The translations under genes and the position numbers were made by a program. This document shows positions 15,097-24,278 of a stretch of 27,119 nt of DNA, in pieces. The notes under the pieces were generated by a model. The model had not been told where the DNA came from, did no database searches, and was given only the letters and a program-made list of their open reading frames with translations. Every line of letters starts with the position of its first letter. The first letter of the stretch is position 1. The stretch spans positions 1-27,119 of the forward strand of contig CAKTYZ010000029.1 of assembly GCA_934635225.1 (NCBI GenBank). Reading direction: 5' to 3'. Source of the stretch: an uncultured Kiritimatiellota bacterium. Its GTDB lineage: Bacteria > Verrucomicrobiota > Kiritimatiellia > RFP12 > UBA1067.

Positions 15097-15733
15097 GTGC
15101 CCTCTTCAAATAGGGCAAATAGGCGGCGGTATAGGTGTGAAGGCTCCAGAGCGTCAAGACGATGAGCCCCGCCTCGACAAAGTAGCAGCTCGCCAGCCAC
15201 AGGCGCGCCCACGCCGACGGCACGTGCGCGTGGAAACAGAGATAGGCGTAGATCCAGCCGGCGCCGGGGAACGACAGGGCCGTCCGCACCTTCCCGAGCC
15301 ACATCGCCGCGACGTCCGCCCCGTACATCGCGCCGACCGAGCGCATGAACGTCACCCACGTGTCGCGCGCCATGTAAAGAATCGTGAAGCCGACCATCAG
15401 AAGCCCGTGGAACTCATTGCCGCCTTGGCGCATGACCTGCCAGGAGAGGACCGGGAACGCGACGATGTAGAAGATCTTGTCCATCAGCGGATCCGACATC
15501 TTGCCCAACGGCGAGACGACATTCCAGCGACGCGCGAGCGCACCGTCCCACGCGTCCGTCAGGCCCGACAGGAGCATCGCCGCGCACGCCACAGACGCCA
15601 GAACGACACCCCCGCGCCCGGTCGAGGCGGCCAGGAGCTCCTGAACGACAGCCAACGCCGCCCACGCGAGAATGAGCGGCACGCGCGCGAACGTCAACGC
15701 GTTGACGACGCGGGAGTGAGCGCGGCTCGTCAC
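15083..15733 (-). CDS. CDP-alcohol phosphatidyltransferase (PgsA-like)
   Basis: A 216-aa integral membrane enzyme with about five or six hydrophobic segments. The full catalytic signature is present: D60-x2-D63-G64-x2-A67-R68-x8-G77-x3-D81-x3-D85. It joins a CDP-activated lipid to an alcohol in the inner membrane. Glycerol phosphate (PgsA) is a plausible acceptor, since pgpA, the next enzyme in phosphatidylglycerol synthesis, lies 3 kb away. Inositol or another alcohol is also possible. Its ATG overlaps the stop of the zinc-ribbon gene (ATGA), so the two are coupled. Confidence 0.85.
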   Translation of the reverse strand: MTSRAHSRVVNALTFARVPLILAWAALAVVQELLAASTGRGGVVLASVACAAMLLSGLTDAWDGALARRWNVVSPLGKMSDPLMDKIFYIVAFPVLSWQVMRQGGNEFHGLLMVGFTILYMARDTWVTFMRSVGAMYGADVAAMWLGKVRTALSFPGAGWIYAYLCFHAHVPSAWARLWLASCYFVEAGLIVLTLWSLHTYTAAYLPYLKRALEHR

Positions 15734-16104
15734 GATTCGCTGAGACCTTCCGCGACGACTTCCTGCATGACGCCCAGCGTCTCCTGCAGTTGGACGAGAC
15801 GCGCCTTGAGGGCTTCGGCGCGCGCCTCCGCCTTCTGGTAGTTGCGCCGCGTCGCGAAGAGCTGTTTCAGGATCTCGCCCGAATCAAGGTCGAGGTCCGT
15901 CAGCTCCATGCCGTCGGGAATCGGCACGAGGACAGGCTCACCGCATTCCGAGCAGTTGATCTGAAGCCCCGCGCCTCGATAGTCGATCACAAGGTTCTTG
16001 CCGCAGTGCGGGCAATCAAAGACGATATCCGTATCGCGGATTTCCGTCTCGTCCAGGTTCTCACGCACCGGGACCTCGGTTTCTTCATATTCGGGTTCTG
16101 CCAT
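15730..16104 (-). CDS. Zinc-ribbon and coiled-coil protein of unknown function
   Basis: A 124-aa protein, not a family I can name. The first 25 residues are acidic. A zinc ribbon follows with C31-P-H-C34 and C51-S-E-C54 (CPHCGKN...CSECGE), then a short Asp-rich linker. The C-terminal half is predicted coiled coil (about 80-118, rich in Ala, Glu, Arg and Leu). No membrane segment. GGAGGA lies 9 nt before the ATG. It is the first gene of a two-gene operon with the phosphatidyltransferase. Confidence 0.78.
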   Translation of the reverse strand: MAEPEYEETEVPVRENLDETEIRDTDIVFDCPHCGKNLVIDYRGAGLQINCSECGEPVLVPIPDGMELTDLDLDSGEILKQLFATRRNYQKAEARAEALKARLVQLQETLGVMQEVVAEGLSES

Positions 16105-16136
16105 AGATGTTTGTCCTCCGTTAGATGACGATCGGC

Positions 16137-16165
16137 ATTATACCAAAAATCGAAGAGCGCGGCAA
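16137..16165 (-). promoter_or_regulatory. Promoter of the zinc-ribbon/phosphatidyltransferase operon
   Basis: The -35 is TTGCCG (16160-16165), the spacer 17 bp, and the extended -10 TG-G-TATAAT (16137-16142). The transcript should start near 16130, giving a 26-nt leader with a strong Shine-Dalgarno. Confidence 0.8.
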
Positions 16166-16214
16166 ACGCCCGGCCTCTTTTCCGAAAATCCACGGCCTGA
16201 GCCCACAGGCGGCT

Positions 16215-16262
16215 TGCGGCGACGGCACGGCGCGAACGCGTCGTCCCCATGTCGTCGCCGCA
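16215..16262. other. Inverted repeat in the 16166-16331 intergenic region
   Basis: Perfect 10-bp arms, TGCGGCGACG and CGTCGCCGCA, are separated by 28 bp. It lies between the TRL terminator and the next promoter. No coding signal was seen in the surrounding stretch. It could be part of a structured 3' region or a protein-binding site. Confidence 0.45.
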
Positions 16263-16269
16263 CCGGCAC

Positions 16270-16305
16270 AAAGGCAAAGTGGCGACAGCAGAACGCTGTC
16301 GCCAC
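16270..16305 (-). terminator. Intrinsic terminator of the TRL lipoprotein gene
   Basis: A perfect 10-bp stem (GTGGCGACAG and CTGTCGCCAC, 16279-16305) with a 7-nt loop is followed on the minus strand by CTTTGCCTTTG, a modest T-rich tail. It lies 26 nt after the TRL stop codon. Confidence 0.78.
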
Positions 16306-16331
16306 CGCAATCGGCATTGCGAGACGAAACC

Positions 16332-16646
16332 TTACTCGCCGTAGACGATCGTCGTGTACTCGGCGACGATGCCAAGGATGTTGCGGACCTCGCGGTCAAC
16401 GTGGTGGATCTTCGTAATGCCACCGTTGTCCATCGCGGCCTTGAGCGACGCGTCGCCCTCGCAGAAGCAGATGAGGCCCGACGACTTCGCAACGCCCATC
16501 TTCGCGGGCTTGACGCTGTTGTCGATGAAGCTCGTGTCCGGGCTCTTCACGTTGAGCGTAAGCATGGACGCGATCGTGTCGTTGCGCGTCATCACGCAAC
16601 CGGACGCGCAGAGTGCGAGAACGGCAACCGCCATAAGTTTCTTCAT
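16332..16646 (-). CDS. TRL-like family lipoprotein
   Basis: A 104-aa protein with a lipoprotein signal peptide (MKKLMAVAVLALCASGC, lipid-attached C17). The mature part resembles the TRL-like family (Pfam 'TRL', named after a tRNA-associated locus), with the hallmark GDASLKAAMDNGGITKIHHVD and ILGIVAEYTTIVYGE ending. The family's function is unknown; members are small envelope lipoproteins. In this copy, the usual small-residue stretch before GDAS reads GLICFCEG. GAGGAG precedes the ATG. It is monocistronic, with its own promoter about 100 nt upstream and its own terminator, which suggests high, independent expression. Confidence 0.82.
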   Translation of the reverse strand: MKKLMAVAVLALCASGCVMTRNDTIASMLTLNVKSPDTSFIDNSVKPAKMGVAKSSGLICFCEGDASLKAAMDNGGITKIHHVDREVRNILGIVAEYTTIVYGE

Positions 16647-16692
16647 GTTTGTTTCTCCTCAATGTTCGCGGTTTTCCCGCCCGATCCAGCTG

Positions 16693-16708
16693 TGCGACAC
16701 CCGTCGCA
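16693..16708 (-). other. Short hairpin in the TRL mRNA leader
   Basis: TGCGAC and GTCGCA form a perfect 6-bp stem with a 4-nt loop, in the roughly 96-nt leader between the promoter and the ATG. It could affect mRNA stability. I recognise no riboswitch class. Confidence 0.4.
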
Positions 16709-16748
16709 TCACCACTGACCGCTCGGCACAACCGCGTTTGTTGATTTC

Positions 16749-16778
16749 AGTATACCAAAATCCAACAAACCGCGTCAA
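16749..16778 (-). promoter_or_regulatory. TRL lipoprotein promoter
   Basis: The -35 is TTGACG (16773-16778), the spacer 18 bp, and the extended -10 TG-G-TATACT (16749-16754). This is one of the best matches to the window-wide promoter pattern, in line with a strongly expressed gene. Confidence 0.82.
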
Positions 16779-16816
16779 TCCGTCAGACCGAACAGACGGA
16801 AATCGTTCAGCATCTC

Positions 16817-18508
<1,692 letters not shown>

Positions 18509-18524
18509 ATCCGACCCTTCTCTG

Positions 18525-18995
18525 TTAAGCCGACGGGAAGAGGAACAGGCAGATCAGCCAGTTGATCGCCAGCGAATAAAGGTTCGCGACAAAGTCGTCA
18601 ATGACGATGCCGCGCCCGCCGGGAATGGACTGAAGCCGACGGCACGGCCACGGCTTCAGGATGTCCACCGTGCGGACGACCGCGAAAAAGACGAGCATCG
18701 ACCACCACGGCAATGCCGCGAGCGGGATGCCGACAAGCGCAATCGGATAAAGCATCCACTCGTCAGCCGCAATGCGCCCATCGTCCTTGATCCCGAGCGC
18801 CTTCTCGGCGACGTCGCAGAACGGAATCGCCAAGAGCGTGAATCCGAGGCACGCGGGGATCTGCAGCCACAGCGGCAACGCGGTGACCGCATACGCCAAC
18901 GCGACGCCCGGCAAAGAGCCGAACGTGCCCGGAGCGAACGGCACCACAAGCCCGAGGCCGAAGCCGCTCGCGACAAAGACGAAGAACCTCCTCAT
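18525..18995 (-). CDS. pgpA: Phosphatidylglycerophosphatase A
   Basis: A 156-aa membrane enzyme that removes the phosphate from phosphatidylglycerol phosphate to give phosphatidylglycerol. Family motifs are clear: GFGLGLVVPFAPGTFGSL at the N-terminus, DDGRIAADEW around residues 76-85 with acidic catalytic residues, KPWP, and PGGRGIVIDDFVAN near the C-terminus. Three or four membrane segments. The ATG overlaps the stop of the upstream small membrane protein gene (ATGA). It complements the phosphatidyltransferase at 15083 in the same pathway, though the two are in separate operons. Confidence 0.92.
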   Translation of the reverse strand: MRRFFVFVASGFGLGLVVPFAPGTFGSLPGVALAYAVTALPLWLQIPACLGFTLLAIPFCDVAEKALGIKDDGRIAADEWMLYPIALVGIPLAALPWWSMLVFFAVVRTVDILKPWPCRRLQSIPGGRGIVIDDFVANLYSLAINWLICLFLFPSA

Positions 18996-19474
18996 GACGA
19001 CGCGCCCTCTCCGTCAGGCTTCAGCTTCGCCGCGACCGCGCACACGCCCTCATGATGCCAGGCGTCGAGCTTGATGCCGTCCACGCGCACGATCCCCTTC
19101 TCCTTCCATTTCGACCAATCCACCCGTTTCACGTCGGCAAATGCGCGGCGGACGCCACGGTAGACAAAGCCCTCGTCGTCATACTCGAAGCGGAAGGCCG
19201 CCAACGCGCCGACATGGCCCGCGATGATCAGCGCGGCCAGCAGCGAAAGGACCGTGAAACCGTATTGCGTCTGCGTCTTCTGACGTTTGAACGCCTCGAG
19301 ATCGAAGCCCGCCGGCGCGTCGCTGCCTTCAATCGAGCGGTAAAGGTCCGCCGCCGGGGTCTCCGGATAGCGCACGAACCCGTCGTAGCCGAACCAGCCC
19401 GAAAGGCCGAGCATCAGAAGCGCGACGCCCAGATGACGCGTCGCAAACTCGCGGTTGAGAGTCAGTCGTTTCAT
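18992..19474 (-). CDS. Small membrane protein of unknown function
   Basis: A 160-aa protein not recognised as a known family. It has two predicted membrane helices (about 14-32 and 70-92), separated by a roughly 35-residue loop, and a C-terminal soluble part of about 65 residues containing FEYDDEGFVYRGVRRAFADVKRVDWSKW. That segment resembles a small PH-like beta domain seen in other two-helix membrane proteins, which is a guess. It overlaps the trmH stop and the pgpA start by 4 nt each (ATGA), so it is translationally coupled on both sides. Confidence 0.75.
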   Translation of the reverse strand: MKRLTLNREFATRHLGVALLMLGLSGWFGYDGFVRYPETPAADLYRSIEGSDAPAGFDLEAFKRQKTQTQYGFTVLSLLAALIIAGHVGALAAFRFEYDDEGFVYRGVRRAFADVKRVDWSKWKEKGIVRVDGIKLDAWHHEGVCAVAAKLKPDGEGASS

Positions 19475-20265
19475 GCGCGTTGCCTCAGAATCTCGTACAT
19501 TGCCACCGCCGCCGCGACGCCGGCATTGAGCGACTCGAAGTTGCCCGGCATCGGCAGCACGCCGATAAAGTCGCAGTTCTCACGCACGAGGCGCGAAATC
19601 CCCAGGCCTTCCGCACCGATGACAAGCCCGACGCGGCCCTTGAAGTCGATTTCCGTGTAAGGCTTGGCGTCCGCGCCCCAGTCCAGCCCCGTGAACCAGA
19701 GGCCGGCGTCCTTGAGAACGCCCATCGTGCGCGGCACGTTCACGACACGCGCGACCTTCAGATGCTCGGCGCCGCCCGCGGACGCGCGGACCGCCGCCGG
19801 CGTGATGCCGCATGCGCGGTCTTCGGGAATGACGACGCCCGTCACGCCAACGGCGCACGCCGTCCGCAGAATCGACCCGACGTTCTGCGGGTCCTCCAAG
19901 TGGTCCAGAATGACGACCAGCGCGTTCTCGTCCGCCTCAACGGCGGAAGCGATTTCCTCGATCCCGACATAGGGATAGCCCGTCGTCTTGATCGCGCAGC
20001 CCTGATGATGCCCGAAACGCGTCAGGCGATCCAGCTGGTCGCGCTCCATCGAGCGGATGACGAGCCGACGGCTCCCCGCCTCGTCGCGGATGCGCCGAAG
20101 CTGGTCGTCCTCATTCGGCGAGGCCGGCGGCAGGATGACCTCCGAGCAAGTCCGTCGCCCGGCGGACAGCACTTCCTCCACGGGATTGCGCCCGTAGATC
20201 CACTCACCGCCCGTCACGAGTTCGCGCGGCCCCTTGTGATGTCGCGTATTCTGATAGTTGCCCAT
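19471..20265 (-). CDS. TrmH/SpoU family rRNA 2'-O-methyltransferase (RlmB-like)
   Basis: A 264-aa SPOUT-fold enzyme. The N-terminal L30e-like substrate domain starts at WIYGRNPVEEVL. The trefoil-knot SAM domain has the three family motifs: DHLEDPQNVGSILRTA (121-136), VIGAEGLGISRLV (215-227) and LPMPGNFESLNAGVAAAVAMYE. RlmB methylates 23S rRNA at G2251; the match to that subfamily is good but not decisive. ATG 20265 is chosen because the -10 element ends at 20274, eight nt upstream; a longer frame to 20322 would start before the promoter. This implies a leaderless mRNA. It is the first gene of a four-gene operon. Confidence 0.85.
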   Translation of the reverse strand: MGNYQNTRHHKGPRELVTGGEWIYGRNPVEEVLSAGRRTCSEVILPPASPNEDDQLRRIRDEAGSRRLVIRSMERDQLDRLTRFGHHQGCAIKTTGYPYVGIEEIASAVEADENALVVILDHLEDPQNVGSILRTACAVGVTGVVIPEDRACGITPAAVRASAGGAEHLKVARVVNVPRTMGVLKDAGLWFTGLDWGADAKPYTEIDFKGRVGLVIGAEGLGISRLVRENCDFIGVLPMPGNFESLNAGVAAAVAMYEILRQRA

Positions 20266-20273
20266 GGTCGTAT

Positions 20274-20282
20274 AGTATACCA
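20274..20282 (-). promoter_or_regulatory. Extended -10 promoter of the trmH operon
   Basis: TG-G-TATACT (-10 at 20274-20279) with no clear -35 at 17-18 bp. Transcription should start at about 20267-20265, at or next to the start codon. Confidence 0.7.
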
Positions 20283-20330
20283 CATCTTGGACGGGAAAGT
20301 GCGCCCAAGGGCTTGCCCGCAATTCTTTAT

Positions 20331-20408
20331 AATGCCGGACACCATAGCCAAATTCTCATCTTCGCTGGGGATGGCGCATTCGTCAAATGCCAGGACACCG
20401 CAATTTGG
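20331..20408. repeat. Small repeat pair in the 20283-20479 intergenic gap
   Basis: AATGCC(A)GGACACC occurs twice in direct orientation (20331-20343 and 20386-20399). Next to it are inverted octamers GCCAAATT and AATTTGGC. No convincing gene was found in the gap, though a TATAAT sits at 20327-20332 on the plus strand. It may be debris from the rearrangements seen to its right. Confidence 0.4.
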
Positions 20409-20479
20409 CTTAGAATATGAGGCATGAGCACTATGTCACGAAGAACGACAATGGAATTCGTCGGCGCCCAGAGGCGCGC

Positions 20480-20773
20480 CTACGCGCAGCTGAAAAGCAA
20501 GGCCAAGAAGACCGCACTCATCAACTCGATGTGCCAGGCCTTCGGCTTGTAGAAGCGGTAGCAGATGGTGGACCCGACACCGAGCTCGGCGAGGGCGAGG
20601 AGGCGGAAGACGTCCCAGAAGAGCCCGTTGATGCCGAGGTAGCGTTCGGAGAGGATGGCGACGAACGCAGTGCGGTAGGCGAACCCGGTAACGACGTTGA
20701 CGACGTGGCAGAGTGTCCCGACGCCGGATGCGCGGAGCATGCTCGCCATGCGGCTCTGTCGGTTGAACATCAT
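20480..20773 (-). pseudogene. N-terminal fragment of a Wzx-like polysaccharide flippase
   Basis: A 97-codon ORF. Its first 75 residues look like the start of a Wzx/MATE-type polysaccharide transporter: YRTAFVAILSERYLGINGLF, LALAELGVGSTICYRFYKP, the characteristic first two helices ending in YKP. Full-length members exceed 400 aa. After YKPKA the sequence no longer resembles the family (WHIELMSAVFLALLFSCA) and stops. The gene therefore appears truncated by a deletion or rearrangement, and the remainder is not in this window. Its ATG overlaps the stop of a 23-codon ORF (MPSVERMAP...) of unknown status. Confidence 0.6.
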
Positions 20774-20850
20774 GACGCATCCTTTTCCTCAAGACCGAAA
20801 CGCCGGGCGGCAGACGGGGCCATTCTCTCAACAGACGGCATGCTCACTTG

Positions 20851-21195
20851 TCAGCCCCTGAAGATGAAGAAGACCGCCGCGAAGATGCAGCCCGCGGCCG
20901 CCAGGTAGTTCCACGAGACGGGCTGGCGCATCACCAGCACCGAGAACGGCATGAAGACGAGGAGCGTGACCGCCTCCTGCGTGATCTTCAGCTGCTCCAG
21001 CGTCATCGTCTTCGCGCCGATCCGGTTGGCGGGGACGGCCACGCAGTATTCGACGAACGCGATCAGCCACGAGACGAGGATCGCCACCCAGGCCGGTGCG
21101 CCCGACAGGCTGCGCAAGTGGCCGTACCAGGCGTAGAGCATTACGAGGTTCGACACGCAGAGAAGCCCCACGGTCATCCAATTGACGTTTGACAC
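20851..21195 (-). CDS. DMT-superfamily small membrane protein (DUF486)
   Basis: A 114-aa protein with four predicted membrane helices and the features of DUF486: WYGHLR, WVAILVSWLIAFVEYC, VPANRIG, LEQLKITQEAVTL, and WNYLAAAGCIFAAVFFIFRG. The family belongs to the drug/metabolite transporter superfamily; its substrate is unknown to me. The start is GTG at 21195, with GAAGGG about 10 nt upstream. It is intact even though both neighbours are gene fragments. No recognisable extended -10 promoter was found just upstream. Confidence 0.85.
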   Translation of the reverse strand: MSNVNWMTVGLLCVSNLVMLYAWYGHLRSLSGAPAWVAILVSWLIAFVEYCVAVPANRIGAKTMTLEQLKITQEAVTLLVFMPFSVLVMRQPVSWNYLAAAGCIFAAVFFIFRG

Positions 21196-21208
21196 AGGTA
21201 AAATCCCT

Positions 21209-21484
21209 TCATTTCACGACTTCCCATCGGCCACCCTTACGGCCTCCGATTCTGCGGAGTCTACCGTCGGCTTTCAGTTGCGCGAGGTTCTTTTCAACGC
21301 CTCGCACAGAAAGGCCGACCTCCTGCGCCAGCCTCTCGCGTGTGATTTCAGGGTACTGCGCAACAAGATCCAGAATCTTTACCACACTTTTTACCACACC
21401 TTTTCCCACACTTTTCTTCACGGCCACCAAAGCATCACGCAACGCCACAAGCATGAACTCGATGAATCCGATCACCTTACTCAT
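21209..21484 (-). pseudogene. C-terminal winged-helix remnant of a Fic- or AlbA-type protein
   Basis: A 91-codon ORF (MSKVIGFIEFMLVALRDAL...). Its last 50 residues form a winged helix-turn-helix: ILDLVAQYPEITRERLAQEV, GLSVRGVEKNLAQLKADG, RLRRIGGRKGGRWEVV. This is the standard tail of Fic-family proteins and of AlbA-domain ATP-binding proteins. FIEFMLVAL before it fits the end of a Fic domain. The Val/Lys-rich repeat KSVGKGVVKSVVK precedes the wHTH, as it often does in such proteins. The enzymatic domain is missing, replaced by the defence island's last gene. GC content is like the host rather than the island. It may be a remnant, or a small expressed DNA-binding protein. Confidence 0.5.
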
Positions 21485-21524
21485 GACATTATCCCAACAG
21501 TAGGGTCCCTCTGTGCCACTCGCC

Positions 21525-23159
21525 TCATGCGGACTTAATTCGATTCCACGATCTGCCAAACAGTTCGCAGCCATTATTTGACAATCGCAAAACCGCTTTC
21601 CCTTCCAAGATTTCTGAAGCCAACGGGGAATAGGAATCCGATTTATCTAGCGCAATAAAAATCTGTTTGCCCACCGAAGAGTACAACTCAAGGATCTTCT
21701 CCATGGGTTCATCACCTATATTCTTCAATAGCACAGAATCGTGGACGAGTACAGGCAAATTTGTCAAACAAAGAATCGCCAGATCAAACACTACAAGACT
21801 CTTGTACGAAGTTCCTGTCCCAGAATCATCAGGAGTCTCAAATGTATATGAATTACTTTCCAGAGATATCACAGGAGCTTTACGATTTTCTCCATAAATG
21901 AAATCATTCAACTCTTTCATTTTGATTGAGATTGAAGTCTGTAAGTCTAATAAATCACTTTTTATTAATGATACATATCGTTTCTTATACTCATTAGACT
22001 CGCATTTCAATCTATCAATTTCATCAAAATTCTTAATCTGTTCTTCAATCTCATGAACTCGTCGATCAGCTGCGGCAAAGTCCGTCAACACCTTCTTTGA
22101 TATCCCCATTGGAACATCATAAGTTCCAAGTTCAGCCTCTACCTTCTGTATTGCAACCTCAATCCCATGCGCTTCATCTTCTGCAGACCGTTTCTCTTCC
22201 GCCATTTCATCCTTTAAAATAGACGAGAGTCTTATGTGGAACTGTTCCACTTCCGACAACTTCCTCATATCAGCCTCTGGGAAATATGAGGCAAATTCCT
22301 TAAAGTCTTCACAATATGATATTTCTCCTTCATTCATGTTAGTACTAACCCGTGCTATGCGACTTTGTGTTCGAGTAAGAGCCGCTCGTAATCTCTGCAA
22401 CTCACATTTCAAATCTGCGATACGCATTGCCACTTCAGCAGTCTTGCCTGCCAATATTTCTGGATCCGAAATGTTGTCTCGCCTTAGCTTTTGCTCATTC
22501 AGCTCCAATTCCTTCTTCTTTCTTTCCCTCTTACTTGAAATAGTCGGTATAAACTCGTACTTTATGCCATTTCGATAAGTCTGAAACTTCTTATTGGCCT
22601 CTTCTGAAATAGACTTTGCATCCACAATGTCTTTATATTTACCGAACAATTTCAACAGAACAAGTACCGCATCTCTATCTGGTTCGTTTTTATTCGCCTC
22701 AAGAGGACGTTTCTCATTGAGATTATCTTTCTGATACACACGAGCATATCGTGTCACCGCCGACCTAAAAGTAAGACCAACCTGATTCATGCCATATTGC
22801 TGTTTCAGCCATTCACAAAACTCATTTAATGTAATCTTTGAAGTGATATTATAATTTTCATCGCACAAACCAACTGAAAGATATTCCGACGTATTCCTAG
22901 AAAAGAAATGTTTTATACCTTCAAACTCAAACGCAAATTGAATCACATGCGCCCCTATATTTTTTTGTACATCTGGGGCTTTTTCAACATACGAATTACC
23001 TCCAAAAACGAAATCAACCACAAGAAGAAACGTCGATTTCCCAATTGAATTACTCGCTTCATTATCCCCAAGAACTACGTTCAGTCCTTTCGTGAAACAA
23101 ATCGCACCACGAGGCACGCCTTTGTCCACAAATTTATCACAGCGAATTTCACTCAACAT
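21525..23159 (-). CDS. ABC-3C system ATPase, SMC-like with DUF2326-type C-terminus
   Basis: A 544-aa SMC/RecN-like ATPase. The N-terminal half-site is GLNVVLGDNEASNSIGKSTF with Walker A at 31-43. The middle (about 205-415) is a long coiled coil rich in Lys, Glu and Arg. The C-terminal half-site has SGTGTSYKSLVVFDLAIL (446-463), in the place of the ABC signature, then NLPVLVHDSVLL (467-478) as the Walker B/D-loop region. This is typical of DUF2326 proteins of ABC three-component conflict systems. It probably senses a DNA or invader signal and controls the HNH effector. Its ATG overlaps the middle-component gene by 11 nt. Low GC throughout. Confidence 0.82.
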   Translation of the reverse strand: MLSEIRCDKFVDKGVPRGAICFTKGLNVVLGDNEASNSIGKSTFLLVVDFVFGGNSYVEKAPDVQKNIGAHVIQFAFEFEGIKHFFSRNTSEYLSVGLCDENYNITSKITLNEFCEWLKQQYGMNQVGLTFRSAVTRYARVYQKDNLNEKRPLEANKNEPDRDAVLVLLKLFGKYKDIVDAKSISEEANKKFQTYRNGIKYEFIPTISSKRERKKKELELNEQKLRRDNISDPEILAGKTAEVAMRIADLKCELQRLRAALTRTQSRIARVSTNMNEGEISYCEDFKEFASYFPEADMRKLSEVEQFHIRLSSILKDEMAEEKRSAEDEAHGIEVAIQKVEAELGTYDVPMGISKKVLTDFAAADRRVHEIEEQIKNFDEIDRLKCESNEYKKRYVSLIKSDLLDLQTSISIKMKELNDFIYGENRKAPVISLESNSYTFETPDDSGTGTSYKSLVVFDLAILCLTNLPVLVHDSVLLKNIGDEPMEKILELYSSVGKQIFIALDKSDSYSPLASEILEGKAVLRLSNNGCELFGRSWNRIKSA

Positions 23160-23370
23160 AAATCAACTCTCCATTTTGGTAATCAAGCTTTTTAAGAGCA
23201 TAAAGAACATCTATTGCAGAGAACATATCCGTAATCGGTATTGATTCCGCTTTACACTCACCAACCAATTCAGAGACAGTCAGAGTCCGCCGTCTCAGTT
23301 TCATAGCAACCGTCAATAAAATTCTGAAAATGCTCTCATTAAATGAGGTAACTTTACTCGGGAAGAGCAT
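23149..23370 (-). CDS. ABC-3C system middle component
   Basis: A small protein of about 73 aa: MLFPSKVTSFNESIF, RRRTLTVSELVGEC, DMFSAIDVLYALKKLDYQNGELIYVE. The pattern (LxPxK, a tvseL helix, a DxLYxLxK(I/L) helix, ending in a short beta hairpin) matches the winged-helix-like middle components of ABC-3C systems, of the MC6/MC7 kind. It would link the ATPase to the effector. The ATG at 23370 has GTGAGG upstream and overlaps the effector gene by 17 nt; a longer frame to 23403 lies wholly within that gene. The tight overlaps on both sides indicate a fixed-ratio three-gene unit. Confidence 0.78.
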   Translation of the reverse strand: MLFPSKVTSFNESIFRILLTVAMKLRRRTLTVSELVGECKAESIPITDMFSAIDVLYALKKLDYQNGELIYVE

Positions 23371-24118
23371 CAAACACCTCACAATCTTGTATAAAATAAG
23401 CAATCACAACCTCGCAAGCGGCACGGCTTGAATTTGTCTTGGAAAGCAACCAATCCACGAGACCATTAACTACTTCTTCACGTGACAATCGAAGATCTGC
23501 CTGTGCTTTCAACCCTGCAAGTTTAATTTGCGTAGCCAGAACATTAAACTTCCCTGCGCGTCGTGCGTCCATAGCTTGAAACTGCCCTCGCAAACAACTA
23601 TAGTACTGCGTAGCCAACTGAATTATTTTCTGCCGAAACAGGCCTGAAGTCAGTTTTTTCTTGATAGGAAACGGATCCATTCTCAATTCGCACACTCCAT
23701 CCGCCTCTATCGATTCAAGCTCCTTTAGAACTTTTAACAAATCCGCTTCAATCTCAATCGTTGCAAGTTCGCGTTTAGCTTCATACCGCCCCTTAAGTCT
23801 ACACTTTAAATCATACATTTTAAGATACTCATCACACGTCGTAAACGTATCATACTTTTTATGGCAATCCTTGCACAGCAATATCAAGTTATTAATTGAT
23901 TCAACAGCAGCAGGTGGCACAACATTTGCAAGAGCTTCTATTTGCTTTTGCGTTGGGCTATGCGGATAAACATGGGCCCGATCATACAAAGACATTTGAC
24001 GACCATTTTTCTCTATCACCAAAGCACGCCCACAAACGGGGCAAAGGCTATTAACTTCACCAAGAAGCCTTTCATCCTCCTTGTGTGTTGTTTGTATTCG
24101 TTTCCCCATATTGATCAT
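23354..24118 (-). CDS. HNH nuclease effector with ABC-3C C-terminal domain
   Basis: A 254-aa protein. The N-terminal HNH nuclease has a zinc site C26-P-V-C29 and C82-K-D-C85, with DRAHVYPHS (H49) as the first catalytic His and SINNLILLCKDCHKKYD providing the N and second H. A helical linker (about 100-200) follows. The last 45 residues (REEVVNGLVDWLLSKT...ACEVVIAYFIQDCEVFD) resemble the C-terminal domain that tethers effectors to the other ABC-3C parts. It presumably cuts DNA when the ATPase is triggered. Start at ATG 24118 or 24109; GAGG sits 3 nt from the first and 11 nt from the second. The 160 nt upstream hold only a weak hairpin and no clear promoter, so readthrough from the RM genes is likely. 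Confidence 0.82.
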   Translation of the reverse strand: MINMGKRIQTTHKEDERLLGEVNSLCPVCGRALVIEKNGRQMSLYDRAHVYPHSPTQKQIEALANVVPPAAVESINNLILLCKDCHKKYDTFTTCDEYLKMYDLKCRLKGRYEAKRELATIEIEADLLKVLKELESIEADGVCELRMDPFPIKKKLTSGLFRQKIIQLATQYYSCLRGQFQAMDARRAGKFNVLATQIKLAGLKAQADLRLSREEVVNGLVDWLLSKTNSSRAACEVVIAYFIQDCEVFDALPE

Positions 24119-24278
24119 TACCTCAACATCGTCTTCTTTTCTTACATGAAATCACTCCATCAAGTCAATCATTACAACCTTGAATTTTGCTCAACCTTTG
24201 CGATTTCGCACTTCTTGTAGATCCCCATTTATTCCACATGGTCTAGGCTCTCGTCTGCAAGCAACATTGCAGGACAAT

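Noticed and set aside
20320..20427. Plus-strand gene from the TATAAT at 20327
   Set aside because: The downstream frame is about 32 codons with no homology, and the -35 spacing is wrong.
24119..24278. A 24-codon ORF and a 6-bp hairpin between endonuclease and HNH genes
   Set aside because: The ORF lacks a ribosome site and any recognisable feature; the hairpin is too weak to call a terminator.
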